Notes: generated by a model not told the origin, from the letters alone. A stretch of 14,242 bases of DNA from CAYJFG01 sp964369405 (GCA_964369405.1 CAYJGB010000039.1:1-14242); one strand, 5' to 3'; shown: positions 1-5,433, numbered from the stretch's first letter. Made by a program: numbers and translations.

Positions 1-33
1 AAAGGTCTTAAAATAGAAAAGCTGTAATTTGCA

Positions 34-369
34 CTAAAATGGGTTGACATATCCATATATTACCTCTGCTTGAATTTTACTAGGTGACATCTTTTTCTTA
101 TCGAGTTCTTTATTTATTTTAGTCATAGTATCGTTCATCAAAGCAAACTCATCTTTTTGTACTTGAGATAAGTTTTGATAAGTAATGTTTGCAAGTTCTT
201 CTTCATCAATTTTTATACTACCATTAAACATTGATACTAAAACAATTATTGGCATTAGCACAAAAATGAAAATACCAATTACAATACCTATAATATATTT
301 TAATGTCTTAGGGTTAGTTACTAACGCTACTGCTATCTTTTTAAGTGCTGCACCAACTGCTACTGACAT
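34..369 (-). pseudogene. N-terminal remnant of a conjugative-element cell-wall hydrolase
   Basis: The 111-residue product has a short polar N-terminus, one strong membrane segment (about residues 24-48) and then a charged, helical stalk. This matches the start of the membrane-anchored lysozyme/NlpC-P60 proteins that Clostridia integrative conjugative elements place just downstream of VirB4; those proteins run to several hundred residues and carry the catalytic domain at the C-terminus. Here the frame stops soon after the stalk and no hydrolase motif is present, so the protein could at best be a short membrane peptide. Its ATG follows immediately on the stop codon of the preceding VirB4-like fragment, which preserves the gene order of the intact element. 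The family call rests on the N-terminal sequence style and on context; only 33 bases remain beyond its stop, so the fate of the missing domain is not visible. An intact small membrane protein is the alternative. Confidence 0.55.
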
Positions 370-576
370 TTATCTTCCACCACTCGAACCAAAGAGTTCT
401 GATTTATATTTTGGTGCGTTTACTTGAAGTAGATATCTCTCGTTTCCACATCTGTATAAGCATGTACCTCTTTGAGCAAATCTTATAAGTTCATATTCGT
501 TATGTTCAAGCATTAATGCGTCCTCATAATCTTTTGGATTTATATTTCCATGGTATAACTCTTCTATCATACGCAT
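370..576 (-). pseudogene. VirB4-like ATPase C-terminal fragment with a foreign N-terminus
   Basis: This is a 68-residue frame with an excellent ribosome binding site (AGGAGGTGATAAA before the ATG). From about residue 26 on (EYELIRFAQRGTCLYRCGN and what follows) it resembles the extreme C-terminus of VirB4/TraC-type conjugation ATPases, where a RGxxLxxxGN segment is followed by a strand. A full VirB4 is several hundred residues long, and the Walker motifs are absent. The first 14 residues (MRMIEELYHGNINP) look instead like the start of a small DUF6809-type protein that is also common on such elements. The simplest reading is that a deletion joined the start of one element gene to the end of virB4. 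The next remnant begins directly at its stop codon, as expected for VirB4 followed by the cell-wall hydrolase. The assignment is by eye and moderate. Confidence 0.5.
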
Positions 577-655
577 TTTATCACCTCCTACAATTCAAAC
601 ACATTACCACATTAAGTTTAAAATATCTATTCACAAATATGAACAAGAATACAAG

Positions 656-688
656 AAAACATCTATGATTAATTTCAATAGATGTTTT
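656..688 (-). terminator. Hairpin terminator of the sigma/anti-sigma operon
   Basis: Perfect 11-bp arms (AAAACATCTAT and its complement ATAGATGTTTT) enclose an 11-base loop. On the minus strand the stem ends in TTTT and runs into a T-rich stretch. It lies 34 bases past the anti-sigma stop codon, the right place to end that operon. The T-tract is interrupted, so efficiency is uncertain. Confidence 0.6.
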
Positions 689-721
689 ATGTTAAGATAT
701 ATTTAATTGTTTTTCTAATAT

Positions 722-1567
722 TTAATTGGAATTTCCATCTCCATTTCCGTTTCCACTTCCGTCAGCATTTCCGTTTCCATTTCCACCAGAGTTTCCGTTT
801 CCACTTCCGTCAGCATTTCCGTTTCCATTTCCACCAGAGTTTCCGTTCCCGCTTCCGTTAGCATTTCCGTTTTCATTTCCACCAGAGTTTCCGTTTCCAC
901 TTCCGTCAGCGTTTTTATTTCCATTTCCATCAGAGTCTTCTATCATTTCATTTATCTCTTTCATTGATAAATTTCTTATATCTTCTATATCTATGTTTGA
1001 ATCATATTCCAATAATTCTAAGTATGCTCTATATTTACCAAATGATATATTGTTTTTTTCTGCGTCTTCTTTTAACTCTTTATTTCCTGTATAGCAATTT
1101 ACATTTTCGCCATAAAAATCACATTGATTTATGTTATCGATAATCTCTTCGCTTTCTTCTTTTGAGTTTGTCACAACCGTTATTTCAGTATAACTATCTT
1201 CATATTTTGCATAATTTGACAACGTGTTTAACTCTTCAATTGCACCAATATAATTCATATTAATTACATCTAGTGAATCTACTATTTCTTGTGCATCTTC
1301 ATTGTTAGCCTTTACTTCGATAACTCTGTTAAAAGTATTAACATCAAATTCTATCGATGGATTAATATCAATGCTTATAAACGTTGTAGGTGTTAAATAT
1401 AGATTTAGAAATACAAATAATGCTATTATCGCCATTGTTGGTGCTAAAATATATCCGACTATTGGCTTCTTCTTTTTATTCGAATTTTTAATTTTTTCAA
1501 AAACTTCTTGTTTTAGGTTTTCATCAGCACGAACTTCTGAAAACGCTACTTTTATTTTACCATTCAT
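722..1567 (-). CDS. RsgI-like membrane anti-sigma factor with repeat tail
   Basis: This is probably the cognate inhibitor of the sigma factor just upstream. From the chosen start the protein has 281 residues: a cytoplasmic N-terminus of about 35, one membrane segment (about 36-60), an extracellular domain beginning SIDINPSIEFDVN, and a Gly/Asn repeat tail over the last 60 residues. The DINPSIE block followed by NxFxRVIEV is the hallmark of the RsgI periplasmic domain; in Clostridium RsgI proteins the Asn-Pro bond is cleaved autocatalytically during signalling, and here that bond is Asn69-Pro70. An ATG at 1573 is in frame but sits only two bases from AGGAGG; the ATG at 1567 has an 8-base spacer and is preferred. 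The gene overlaps the end of the sigma gene, which suggests translational coupling. RsgI proteins usually partner SigI, whereas this partner is ECF-like. The tail carries no recognisable carbohydrate-binding module. Confidence 0.85.
   Translation of the reverse strand: MNGKIKVAFSEVRADENLKQEVFEKIKNSNKKKKPIVGYILAPTMAIIALFVFLNLYLTPTTFISIDINPSIEFDVNTFNRVIEVKANNEDAQEIVDSLDVINMNYIGAIEELNTLSNYAKYEDSYTEITVVTNSKEESEEIIDNINQCDFYGENVNCYTGNKELKEDAEKNNISFGKYRAYLELLEYDSNIDIEDIRNLSMKEINEMIEDSDGNGNKNADGSGNGNSGGNENGNANGSGNGNSGGNGNGNADGSGNGNSGGNGNGNADGSGNGNGDGNSN
725..904 (-). repeat. 48-bp tandem repeat encoding a Gly/Asn tail
   Basis: Three consecutive 48-bp units (761-904), each encoding a 16-residue block of the form GSGNGNSGGNGNGNAD, are followed by a partial unit (725-760) that ends the anti-sigma protein. 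The units differ by only a few bases, so copy number could change by slippage or recombination. The length is a multiple of three, so changes would stay in frame. Confidence 0.85.
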
Positions 1568-2045
1568 GCTCATTACCTCCTAAAGTTGTTTTTAACTGTT
1601 CTCTTCCTCTGGCTAGTAGAGTGTAAATTGAATTTGCTTTTTTATTTAATATTTTTCCTATTTCAACAGCTGTATATCCCTCAAAATAGTGTAAATATAT
1701 TACCATTTTATACTTTTCTGGCAAGTTTAATACTGCTTCTCTTACATATGAATTCTCATTAAAATTTGTATCTGTTTTTATTTCTGATATTTCATTTATT
1801 GATACTGTGTTTTTTCTAAAAAAACTTTTTAATAAATCTTTACATTCATTTATAGTTATTCTTATTATCCAAGACTTTCTATGTTCCTCACTCTCGAAAT
1901 AAACAGAACTTTTATAATATTTTAAAAATACATTTTGAAATATATCTTCTGTATCAGTTGTGTTCTTTAAGTATACAACACATATTCTCTTTACAGTATC
2001 TGAATATAAATCCATAACATCTTTTAAGTCCTGTTCATTTCTCAC
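1557..2045 (-). CDS. ECF-type RNA polymerase sigma factor
   Basis: The protein of 162 residues has the two-domain layout of extracytoplasmic-function sigma factors. Region 2 covers about residues 5-75 and includes the DTEDIFQNVFLKYYK core-binding and -10 recognition helix. Region 4 covers about 104-155, with LPEKYKMVIYLHYFEGYTA followed by a helix-turn-helix (EIGKILNKKANSIYTLLARGREQL). There is no region 1 or 3, and the length is normal for the family. The start is GTG at 2045, with AAGGAG seven bases upstream (2053-2058). It lies 18 bases behind a secreted repeat-protein gene and overlaps the anti-sigma gene by 11 bases, so all three are almost certainly one transcript. It is expected to be held at the membrane by the RsgI-like protein until a cell-surface signal arrives; its regulon, apart from possible self-activation, cannot be read here. 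Confidence 0.9.
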   Translation of the reverse strand: MRNEQDLKDVMDLYSDTVKRICVVYLKNTTDTEDIFQNVFLKYYKSSVYFESEEHRKSWIIRITINECKDLLKSFFRKNTVSINEISEIKTDTNFNENSYVREAVLNLPEKYKMVIYLHYFEGYTAVEIGKILNKKANSIYTLLARGREQLKTTLGGNEHEW

Positions 2046-2063
2046 GAGAGTTCTCCTTACTGA

Positions 2064-2654
2064 TTATCTATTTCTGCCTTTACCATTGCCTTGACCTTGG
2101 TTTGTTCCTACGTTATCACATACTCCGTCTTCGTCAGTATCTACATAGTTTCCTCCATTTCCAGTACCTTGGTTATCATTAATTCCGTCATTGTCAGCAT
2201 CTACGTAATTACCACCGTTTTTACCATTGCCTTGACCTTGGTTTGTTCCTATGTTATCGCATACTCCATCTTCGTCAGTATCTACATAGTTTCCTCCATT
2301 TCCAGTACCTTGGCTATCATTAATTCCGTCATTATCAGCGTCTACGTAATTACCACCGTTTTTACCATTGCCTTGATCTTGGTTTGTTCCTATGTTATCG
2401 CATACTCCGTCTTCATCAGTATCTACATAGTTTCCAGAACCTTTTGATAAACCCATCGCAAAATTATCACAAATATCATCATTATCTATATCTGTATAAT
2501 TTGTGCCAGTTCCGATATTATCACATACTTCATCTTGATTTGCATCAATATAATTACTACCTTTTCCTTTTTCTTGATTAAATGCAAACACTGATGTTGC
2601 ACCTGCTGATAATACTATTGCTGATGTTACTGCTACTGCTAAAAATTTTTTCAT
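2064..2654 (-). CDS. Secreted Asp-rich repeat protein, probable Ca2+ binder
   Basis: The protein of 196 residues has a clear Sec signal peptide (MKKFLAVAVT..., likely cut after Ala24 in SVFA). The mature part is almost entirely repeats. Seven blocks of the form NYVDTDEDGVCDN or NYVDADNDGIND are separated by Gly/Gln/Asn linkers. The DxDxDGxxD spacing is that of dockerin, thrombospondin type-3 and EF-hand-like calcium loops, so calcium binding is likely. Five of the seven blocks carry one cysteine, and there are no other cysteines. There is no LPXTG anchor, membrane segment or catalytic domain. It has a strong Shine-Dalgarno site (AGGAGG) and is the first gene of the sigma/anti-sigma operon, so it may be the main product of the circuit, a surface calcium buffer, or part of the signal. 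Similar short VDxDGDGxCD repeat proteins occur in Clostridia without known function. Confidence 0.8.
   Translation of the reverse strand: MKKFLAVAVTSAIVLSAGATSVFAFNQEKGKGSNYIDANQDEVCDNIGTGTNYTDIDNDDICDNFAMGLSKGSGNYVDTDEDGVCDNIGTNQDQGNGKNGGNYVDADNDGINDSQGTGNGGNYVDTDEDGVCDNIGTNQGQGNGKNGGNYVDADNDGINDNQGTGNGGNYVDTDEDGVCDNVGTNQGQGNGKGRNR
2067..2432 (-). repeat. 141-bp tandem repeat in the Asp-rich protein gene
   Basis: Two adjacent 141-bp units (2151-2432), each encoding 47 residues (one cysteine-containing DTDEDGVCDN block, a linker, one DADNDGIND block, a second linker), are followed by a third, partial unit (2067-2150) that runs into the end of the protein. The units are nearly identical at the DNA level, which implies recent duplication. 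Confidence 0.85.
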
Positions 2655-2709
2655 GATTTTTTCCTCCTGATTGTTTTTATTTTTTAGAAAGTTTTACCTT
2701 TTCACCAAT

Positions 2710-2738
2710 AATACGAATCAAACGGAAGAATCCTTTCA
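2710..2738 (-). promoter_or_regulatory. Candidate ECF-type promoter of the sigma operon
   Basis: On the minus strand TGAAAG (2738-2733) and CGTATT (2715-2710) are separated by 17 bases. This resembles the TGAAAC-N16-CGTA/CGTC promoters of Bacillus ECF sigma factors. It ends about 55 bases before the start codon of the first operon gene. Such factors usually drive their own operon, so autoregulation is the natural inference. The match is short and made by eye, with a spacer one base longer than typical. Confidence 0.45.
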
Positions 2739-2981
2739 TATTTTTTGAAAAATTTTTATTTTTTAATTTTATATGATTATAGTATATCATAAAGTAAATA
2801 TAAAAGTCTATTTATTATACTACAAGCTACTAATTGTAAAATTAACATTAACACAAGTACAATGAAAATAAATTTTGATATATCTTGAGAGTACTATACA
2901 TTTTGGGTATAACAGCACGACTCTTCATAAATCTATATATGATTATTTTGTATTGGGCGAAAATTTGTTTATAGACCATTT
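2739..2981. other. Intergenic stretch with nothing recognised
   Basis: This AT-rich region lies between the divergent sigma operon and the iron-sulfur operon. I see no RNA gene, riboswitch fold or transposon end in it. A plus-strand frame is open from about 2878 to 3037, but it has no convincing start or ribosome binding site and is interrupted by the terminator hairpin, so it is not called as a gene. Confidence 0.4.
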
Positions 2982-3011
2982 AGCAGACTCAAAATTAGTC
3001 TGCTCTTTTTT
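2982..3011 (+). terminator. Rho-independent terminator before the Fe-S operon
   Basis: Perfect 8-bp arms (AGCAGACT and AGTCTGCT) with a 7-base loop are followed by CTTTTTT. No plus-strand gene is visible just upstream, so it may end a short RNA or be what is left of a lost gene. It insulates the promoter that begins six bases downstream. Confidence 0.7.
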
Positions 3012-3016
3012 CCCTC

Positions 3017-3045
3017 TTGACAGTTTAATAAACTTATAGTATATT
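3017..3045 (+). promoter_or_regulatory. Sigma-A promoter of the Fe-S operon
   Basis: A perfect TTGACA (3017-3022) is followed after 17 bases by TATATT (3040-3045), about 34 bases before the first start codon. The -10 hexamer lies inside the left arm of the palindrome at 3034-3067, so a repressor bound there would block RNA polymerase. Confidence 0.75.
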
Positions 3046-3067
3046 AGTAATTACTGATATACTATAA
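3034..3067. promoter_or_regulatory. 34-bp palindromic operator over the -10 region
   Basis: The left arm (TATAGTATATTAGTAA, from 3035) mirrors the right arm (TTACTGATATACTATA). Over 3034-3067, 16 of 17 base pairs match and there is no spacer. It overlaps the -10 box and ends just before the ribosome binding site. A long AT-rich palindrome at this position is what winged-helix ArsR dimers bind, and an ArsR-type gene is third in the operon, so autorepression is inferred. Confidence 0.7.
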
Positions 3068-3078
3068 AGGAGAATAAT

Positions 3079-3291
3079 ATGGGTAAAAGTAAAAACATAG
3101 CACAGGTTGACAATTTATGTGTTGCTTGTGGTACTTGCATCAAGGTATGTCCTTTCGGTGCAATACAAATTAGAGATGGAATAAAGGCGATTATTGATTT
3201 GGATAAGTGTGTAGGTTGTGGCAAATGCCAAAAAATCTGTCCTGCATCTGTAATTGAAATTGTAGCTCGTGAGGTGTCAGATGAAAAATAA
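3079..3291 (+). CDS. 2[4Fe-4S] ferredoxin
   Basis: This 70-residue electron carrier has two canonical cluster motifs: Cys14, 17, 20 and 24 (CVACGTCIKVCP) and Cys44, 47, 50 and 54 (CVGCGKCQKICP). Its length and spacing are those of clostridial bacterial-type ferredoxins. The ribosome binding site AAAGGAG stands before ATG. It is first in an operon with a NapH-like membrane protein, an ArsR-type regulator and a second ferredoxin-like protein, and its last codons overlap the start of the membrane protein. The likely job is to pass electrons to or from the membrane protein. The redox partner and the final acceptor are not visible. Confidence 0.93.
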   Translation: MGKSKNIAQVDNLCVACGTCIKVCPFGAIQIRDGIKAIIDLDKCVGCGKCQKICPASVIEIVAREVSDEK

Positions 3292-3850
3292 AAAATGGTA
3301 TGATTATCTTTGGATTGCCGAAATACTATATTATATTTTAGGTTTTTTCAATATTTTATTCGCATGGATTGGTATGATTTTCTTTGTGACACCGCTTGCT
3401 ATAGCCATTATCAAAGGAAATAAAACCTATTGCCATAAATATTGTGGCAGAGGTCAATTATTCGCTCTTGTAGGCTCAAAATTTTCTCGTAACAAGCCAC
3501 TGCCTAAATTTGTGCGTACTCCATATTTTAGATATGGTTTTTTGGCGTTCTTTATGATAATGTTTTTAAGTATGATTTTTACAACTTATTTAGTATTTGC
3601 TGGTAGTGCAAATTTATCTGAAGTTGTAACCCTCCTTTGGACATTCAATGTCCCTTGGGGATTTGCTAATAGCACTGTGGTAGCACCTTGGATAGCTCAG
3701 TATGCCTTTGGATTTTACAGTGTAATGCTTACTTCTACCATAATTGGAATGGCAACAATGCTGTTTTTCAAACCAAAAGGTTTTTGTGTGTATTGTCCTA
3801 TGGGAACAATGACACAAGGAATTTGCAAACTTAAAAACGGAGGAAAATAA
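3281..3850 (+). CDS. NapH-like membrane protein with Cys motifs
   Basis: The protein of 189 residues has about four membrane segments (roughly 12-28, 30-46, 85-108 and 140-162) and two cysteine motifs on the polar loops: Cys51-X3-Cys55 (CHKYCGRGQ) before the third segment, and a CVYCPMG motif followed by a further Cys near the C-terminus. This arrangement resembles the NapH/NosR/MauN class of membrane proteins, which carry quinol- or ferredoxin-linked [4Fe-4S] centres. The chosen ATG at 3281 has GAGGTG just upstream; a GTG at 3269 is in frame but lacks a good site. It overlaps the ferredoxin gene by 11 bases. With ferredoxins on both sides it probably forms a membrane electron-transfer module. 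The substrate is unknown. Confidence 0.75.
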   Translation: MKNKKWYDYLWIAEILYYILGFFNILFAWIGMIFFVTPLAIAIIKGNKTYCHKYCGRGQLFALVGSKFSRNKPLPKFVRTPYFRYGFLAFFMIMFLSMIFTTYLVFAGSANLSEVVTLLWTFNVPWGFANSTVVAPWIAQYAFGFYSVMLTSTIIGMATMLFFKPKGFCVYCPMGTMTQGICKLKNGGK

Positions 3851-3851
3851 C

Positions 3852-4154
3852 GTGGAAGATATGAAAGCAAAAGCTAAGGAAGTGGCTAATTTATTAAAAG
3901 TAATGGCGAATGAAAATCGACTGCTGATACTGTGTGAGCTTGCAAAAGAGCCTATGAGTGTTTCGGCTCTACTTGAAAAATTGCAAATCACACAATCGGG
4001 GATTTCTCAGCATCTTGCAATTTTAAAAGCTAATGGTATCCTCGATTATGATAAAAAAGCTCAAACTATTGTATATAGTATCAAAGATGAGAGAATATAT
4101 AAACTTATGGAAACTTTAAGAGAATTATATTGTAATGAAGAAAGTGAGATTTAA
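3852..4154 (+). CDS. ArsR-family repressor, BigR/SqrR-like persulfide-sensor candidate
   Basis: The 100-residue winged helix-turn-helix protein runs through residues 10-95; the recognition helix is about residues 46-61 (ITQSGISQHLAILKAN) and the wing about 65-77. It lacks the metal-site ELCVCDL motif of arsenic sensors. It has only two cysteines, Cys28 in the second helix (LLILCEL) and Cys94 in the last helix (ELYCNE). That 66-residue spacing is the same as between Cys41/Cys107 of SqrR and Cys42/Cys108 of BigR, which form a polysulfide bridge on exposure to reactive sulfur. The start is GTG with GGAGG eight bases upstream; an ATG at 3861 is too far from it. It probably binds the palindrome at 3034-3067 and represses its own operon. 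The sulfur-sensing role is inferred from the cysteine geometry. Confidence 0.88.
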   Translation: MEDMKAKAKEVANLLKVMANENRLLILCELAKEPMSVSALLEKLQITQSGISQHLAILKANGILDYDKKAQTIVYSIKDERIYKLMETLRELYCNEESEI

Positions 4155-4155
4155 C

Positions 4156-4347
4156 ATGAATACAAAAAAACTTATAGTAATAAAAGAAAAATGCCCACAA
4201 AATCATAAATGTCCATCAGTGGGTATTTGCCCTGTCGGTGCTTTAGTCCAAGAAGGGCACAATGCTCCAACTGTTTTAATAGATAAATGCATTAAATGTG
4301 GCAAATGTGTTGCTTTTTGTCCTAAAAAAGCTTTGGTGCTTGAATAA
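4156..4347 (+). CDS. Small ferredoxin-like 4Fe-4S protein, divergent first motif
   Basis: This 63-residue protein has one canonical cluster motif at Cys45, 48, 51 and 55 (CIKCGKCVAFCPKKA). The first motif is divergent, with Cys13, Cys19 and Cys25 in a C-X5-C-X5-CP pattern (CPQNHKCPSVGICPVGA). One cluster is certain in outline; a second would need an unusual ligand set. The ATG at 4156 follows an AGTGAG site and begins one base after the ArsR stop codon; an in-frame ATG at 4135 inside the ArsR gene has no ribosome binding site. It is the last gene of the ferredoxin/membrane-protein/ArsR operon and presumably works with the membrane protein. Confidence 0.85.
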   Translation: MNTKKLIVIKEKCPQNHKCPSVGICPVGALVQEGHNAPTVLIDKCIKCGKCVAFCPKKALVLE

Positions 4348-4407
4348 GCCATATAATTTGGTTGCAAGCTAAATTATCGGTAATGCTAAATTTACAAGGA
4401 GGTGCTT

Positions 4408-4977
4408 ATGGATTATTTTAAGAATAGAAAAAATGTTGATTTATACACAGAAATGATGGCTGGGTATGACAACAACTTTGTAATAAATGAATTGAGTAAA
4501 ATTCTCCCAAAAGGTTCAAGTCTTTTAGAAATCGGTATGGGAACTGGTGTTGATTTAAAAACACTATCCGGTGACTATGATGTTATCGGTAGTGATAGCT
4601 CGCATTTATTTGTAGAAGATTTTAAGAAAAAAAGTGATATAGAGGTAATGGTTTTAGACGCAGTAGACATCAATATTAATCGTCAATTTGATTGCATTTA
4701 CTCCAATAAAGTTTTGCAACATTTATCAAAAGAGGATTTTATAAAATCATTAAATAGTCAAAGAGAACATCTATCTTCAAATGGTATAATTTTTGCAACT
4801 TTATGGGTAGGTGAATACCGAGAAGAATTTGAGTTTGATGGGCAACTAAGATTTATTTATTATGATGAAGCTACATTAAAAAACCTTATTCCTCATGAAT
4901 TACAGTTAGAGCAACTGATTTATTATTCAGAGTTTGAAGTTAATGATTCATTGATTATGGTTCTTAGTAGGAAATAA
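4408..4977 (+). CDS. Class I SAM-dependent methyltransferase
   Basis: The 189-residue protein has a Rossmann methyltransferase core. Motif I is LLEIGMGTG (about residues 39-47), the following acidic segment VIGSDSS carries Asp63, and the post-II/III region reads FDCIYSNKVLQHL then LSSNGIIFATLW. This is the YcgJ/UbiE-like small-molecule methyltransferase layout. The ATG at 4408 has AGGAGG five bases before it; the upstream in-frame GTG at 4402 overlaps that site. It lies 60 bases behind the Fe-S operon on the same strand without a clear terminator or promoter between, so read-through is possible. The substrate is not predictable from sequence. Confidence 0.85.
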   Translation: MDYFKNRKNVDLYTEMMAGYDNNFVINELSKILPKGSSLLEIGMGTGVDLKTLSGDYDVIGSDSSHLFVEDFKKKSDIEVMVLDAVDININRQFDCIYSNKVLQHLSKEDFIKSLNSQREHLSSNGIIFATLWVGEYREEFEFDGQLRFIYYDEATLKNLIPHELQLEQLIYYSEFEVNDSLIMVLSRK

Positions 4978-5038
4978 TCAATCTGTGGACGCAAATAAAA
5001 AGTTGCATCGGGAAATTTTTTCTAAGATAATTGAGCGT

Positions 5039-5082
5039 AAAGAGCATCTATCTATTTTGTAAAAATTGGAGAGATGCTTTTA
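5039..5082 (+). terminator. Candidate terminator after the methyltransferase
   Basis: The arms AGCATCT (5043-5049) and AGATGCT (5072-5078) extend outward as AAAG/TTTT pairs, with a 22-base AT-rich loop that can pair further. The T-tract is only four bases, so it is a weak or bidirectional terminator at best. Confidence 0.4.
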
Positions 5083-5146
5083 CATAAAATTTATTGTTCT
5101 TATAATAAATAAGAAAGTATATAAATTGCTGTTTCATGAAACTGAC

Positions 5147-5176
5147 TTGACAACGTGTCATATATTACACTACAAT
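5147..5176 (+). promoter_or_regulatory. Promoter with overlapping inverted repeat, before the XRE gene
   Basis: A perfect TTGACA (5147-5152) and TACAAT (5171-5176) are 18 bases apart. The -35 box lies in the inverted repeat TGACA-ACG-TGTCA (5148-5160), a good size for a small XRE dimer. The encoded XRE protein starts 44 bases downstream, so self-repression is plausible. Confidence 0.65.
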
Positions 5177-5220
5177 ATAAATATAATTATTGTCATCAAT
5201 GGTAGAATGAGGTGTTATTA

Positions 5221-5433
5221 ATGGACGAAAATGCAGTATTAAAATCAAGGCGATACAGAAATTTAACTCAACAACAGCTTGCGGATATTATGGGAACTGA
5301 CAGGGGCAGGATTAGTAAAATCGAAAACGGAAGTGCAAACCCAACCGTAGCCCAACTCTCTAAAATTGCAAATGCTATGAACATGAAACTTAAAATAGAA
5401 TTTATACCATGCGAAGAAACCCAGCCGGAGTAA
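5221..5433 (+). CDS. Small XRE-family helix-turn-helix regulator
   Basis: The 70-residue protein is essentially one Cro/C1-type DNA-binding domain. Its helix-turn-helix spans about residues 14-47 (LTQQQLADIMGTDRGRISKIENG), and it has a short tail (MKLKIEFIP). The ATG at 5221 follows GAGGTG by six bases; the GTG at 5212 is part of that site. Small XRE proteins of this shape are often antitoxins of HigBA/RelBE-type modules, but no toxin-sized frame lies on either side, so it is either a stand-alone regulator or an orphan antitoxin. It may repress its own promoter through the inverted repeat over the -35 box. The c-di-GMP enzyme 99 bases downstream may be in the same transcript. Confidence 0.85.
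   Translation: MDENAVLKSRRYRNLTQQQLADIMGTDRGRISKIENGSANPTVAQLSKIANAMNMKLKIEFIPCEETQPE

Noticed and set aside
725..904. CRISPR-like array in the 48-bp repeats
   Set aside because: The repeats are directly adjacent without unique spacers and are in-frame coding sequence.
726..1094. A plus-strand frame with long runs of Pro, Phe and Ser opposite the anti-sigma gene
   Set aside because: It is the reverse reading of the Gly/Asn repeats and has no ribosome binding site. The minus-strand protein has clear domains.
2091..2447. A plus-strand hydrophobic repeat frame opposite the secreted Asp-rich protein
   Set aside because: It mirrors the DNA repeats of the real gene. The hydrophobic look comes from reversed Asp/Asn codons.
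2739..3016. Attachment site or end of the conjugative element
   Set aside because: No direct repeat, integrase or target gene is visible to define an end.
2878..3039. An open plus-strand frame of about 50 codons upstream of the Fe-S operon
   Set aside because: It has no usable start codon or Shine-Dalgarno site, and a terminator hairpin and a promoter lie inside it.
3614..3991. A long minus-strand frame opposite the NapH-like and ArsR genes
   Set aside because: It crosses two well-supported plus-strand genes and has no recognisable family or ribosome binding site.
4353..4377. An imperfect hairpin (ATAATTT / AAATTAT) between the Fe-S operon and the methyltransferase
   Set aside because: The stem is pure A/T with no T-run after it, so it cannot be called a terminator.
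5221..5433. A complete toxin-antitoxin module
   Set aside because: The XRE protein looks like an antitoxin, but no toxin-sized frame with a start site exists on either side.
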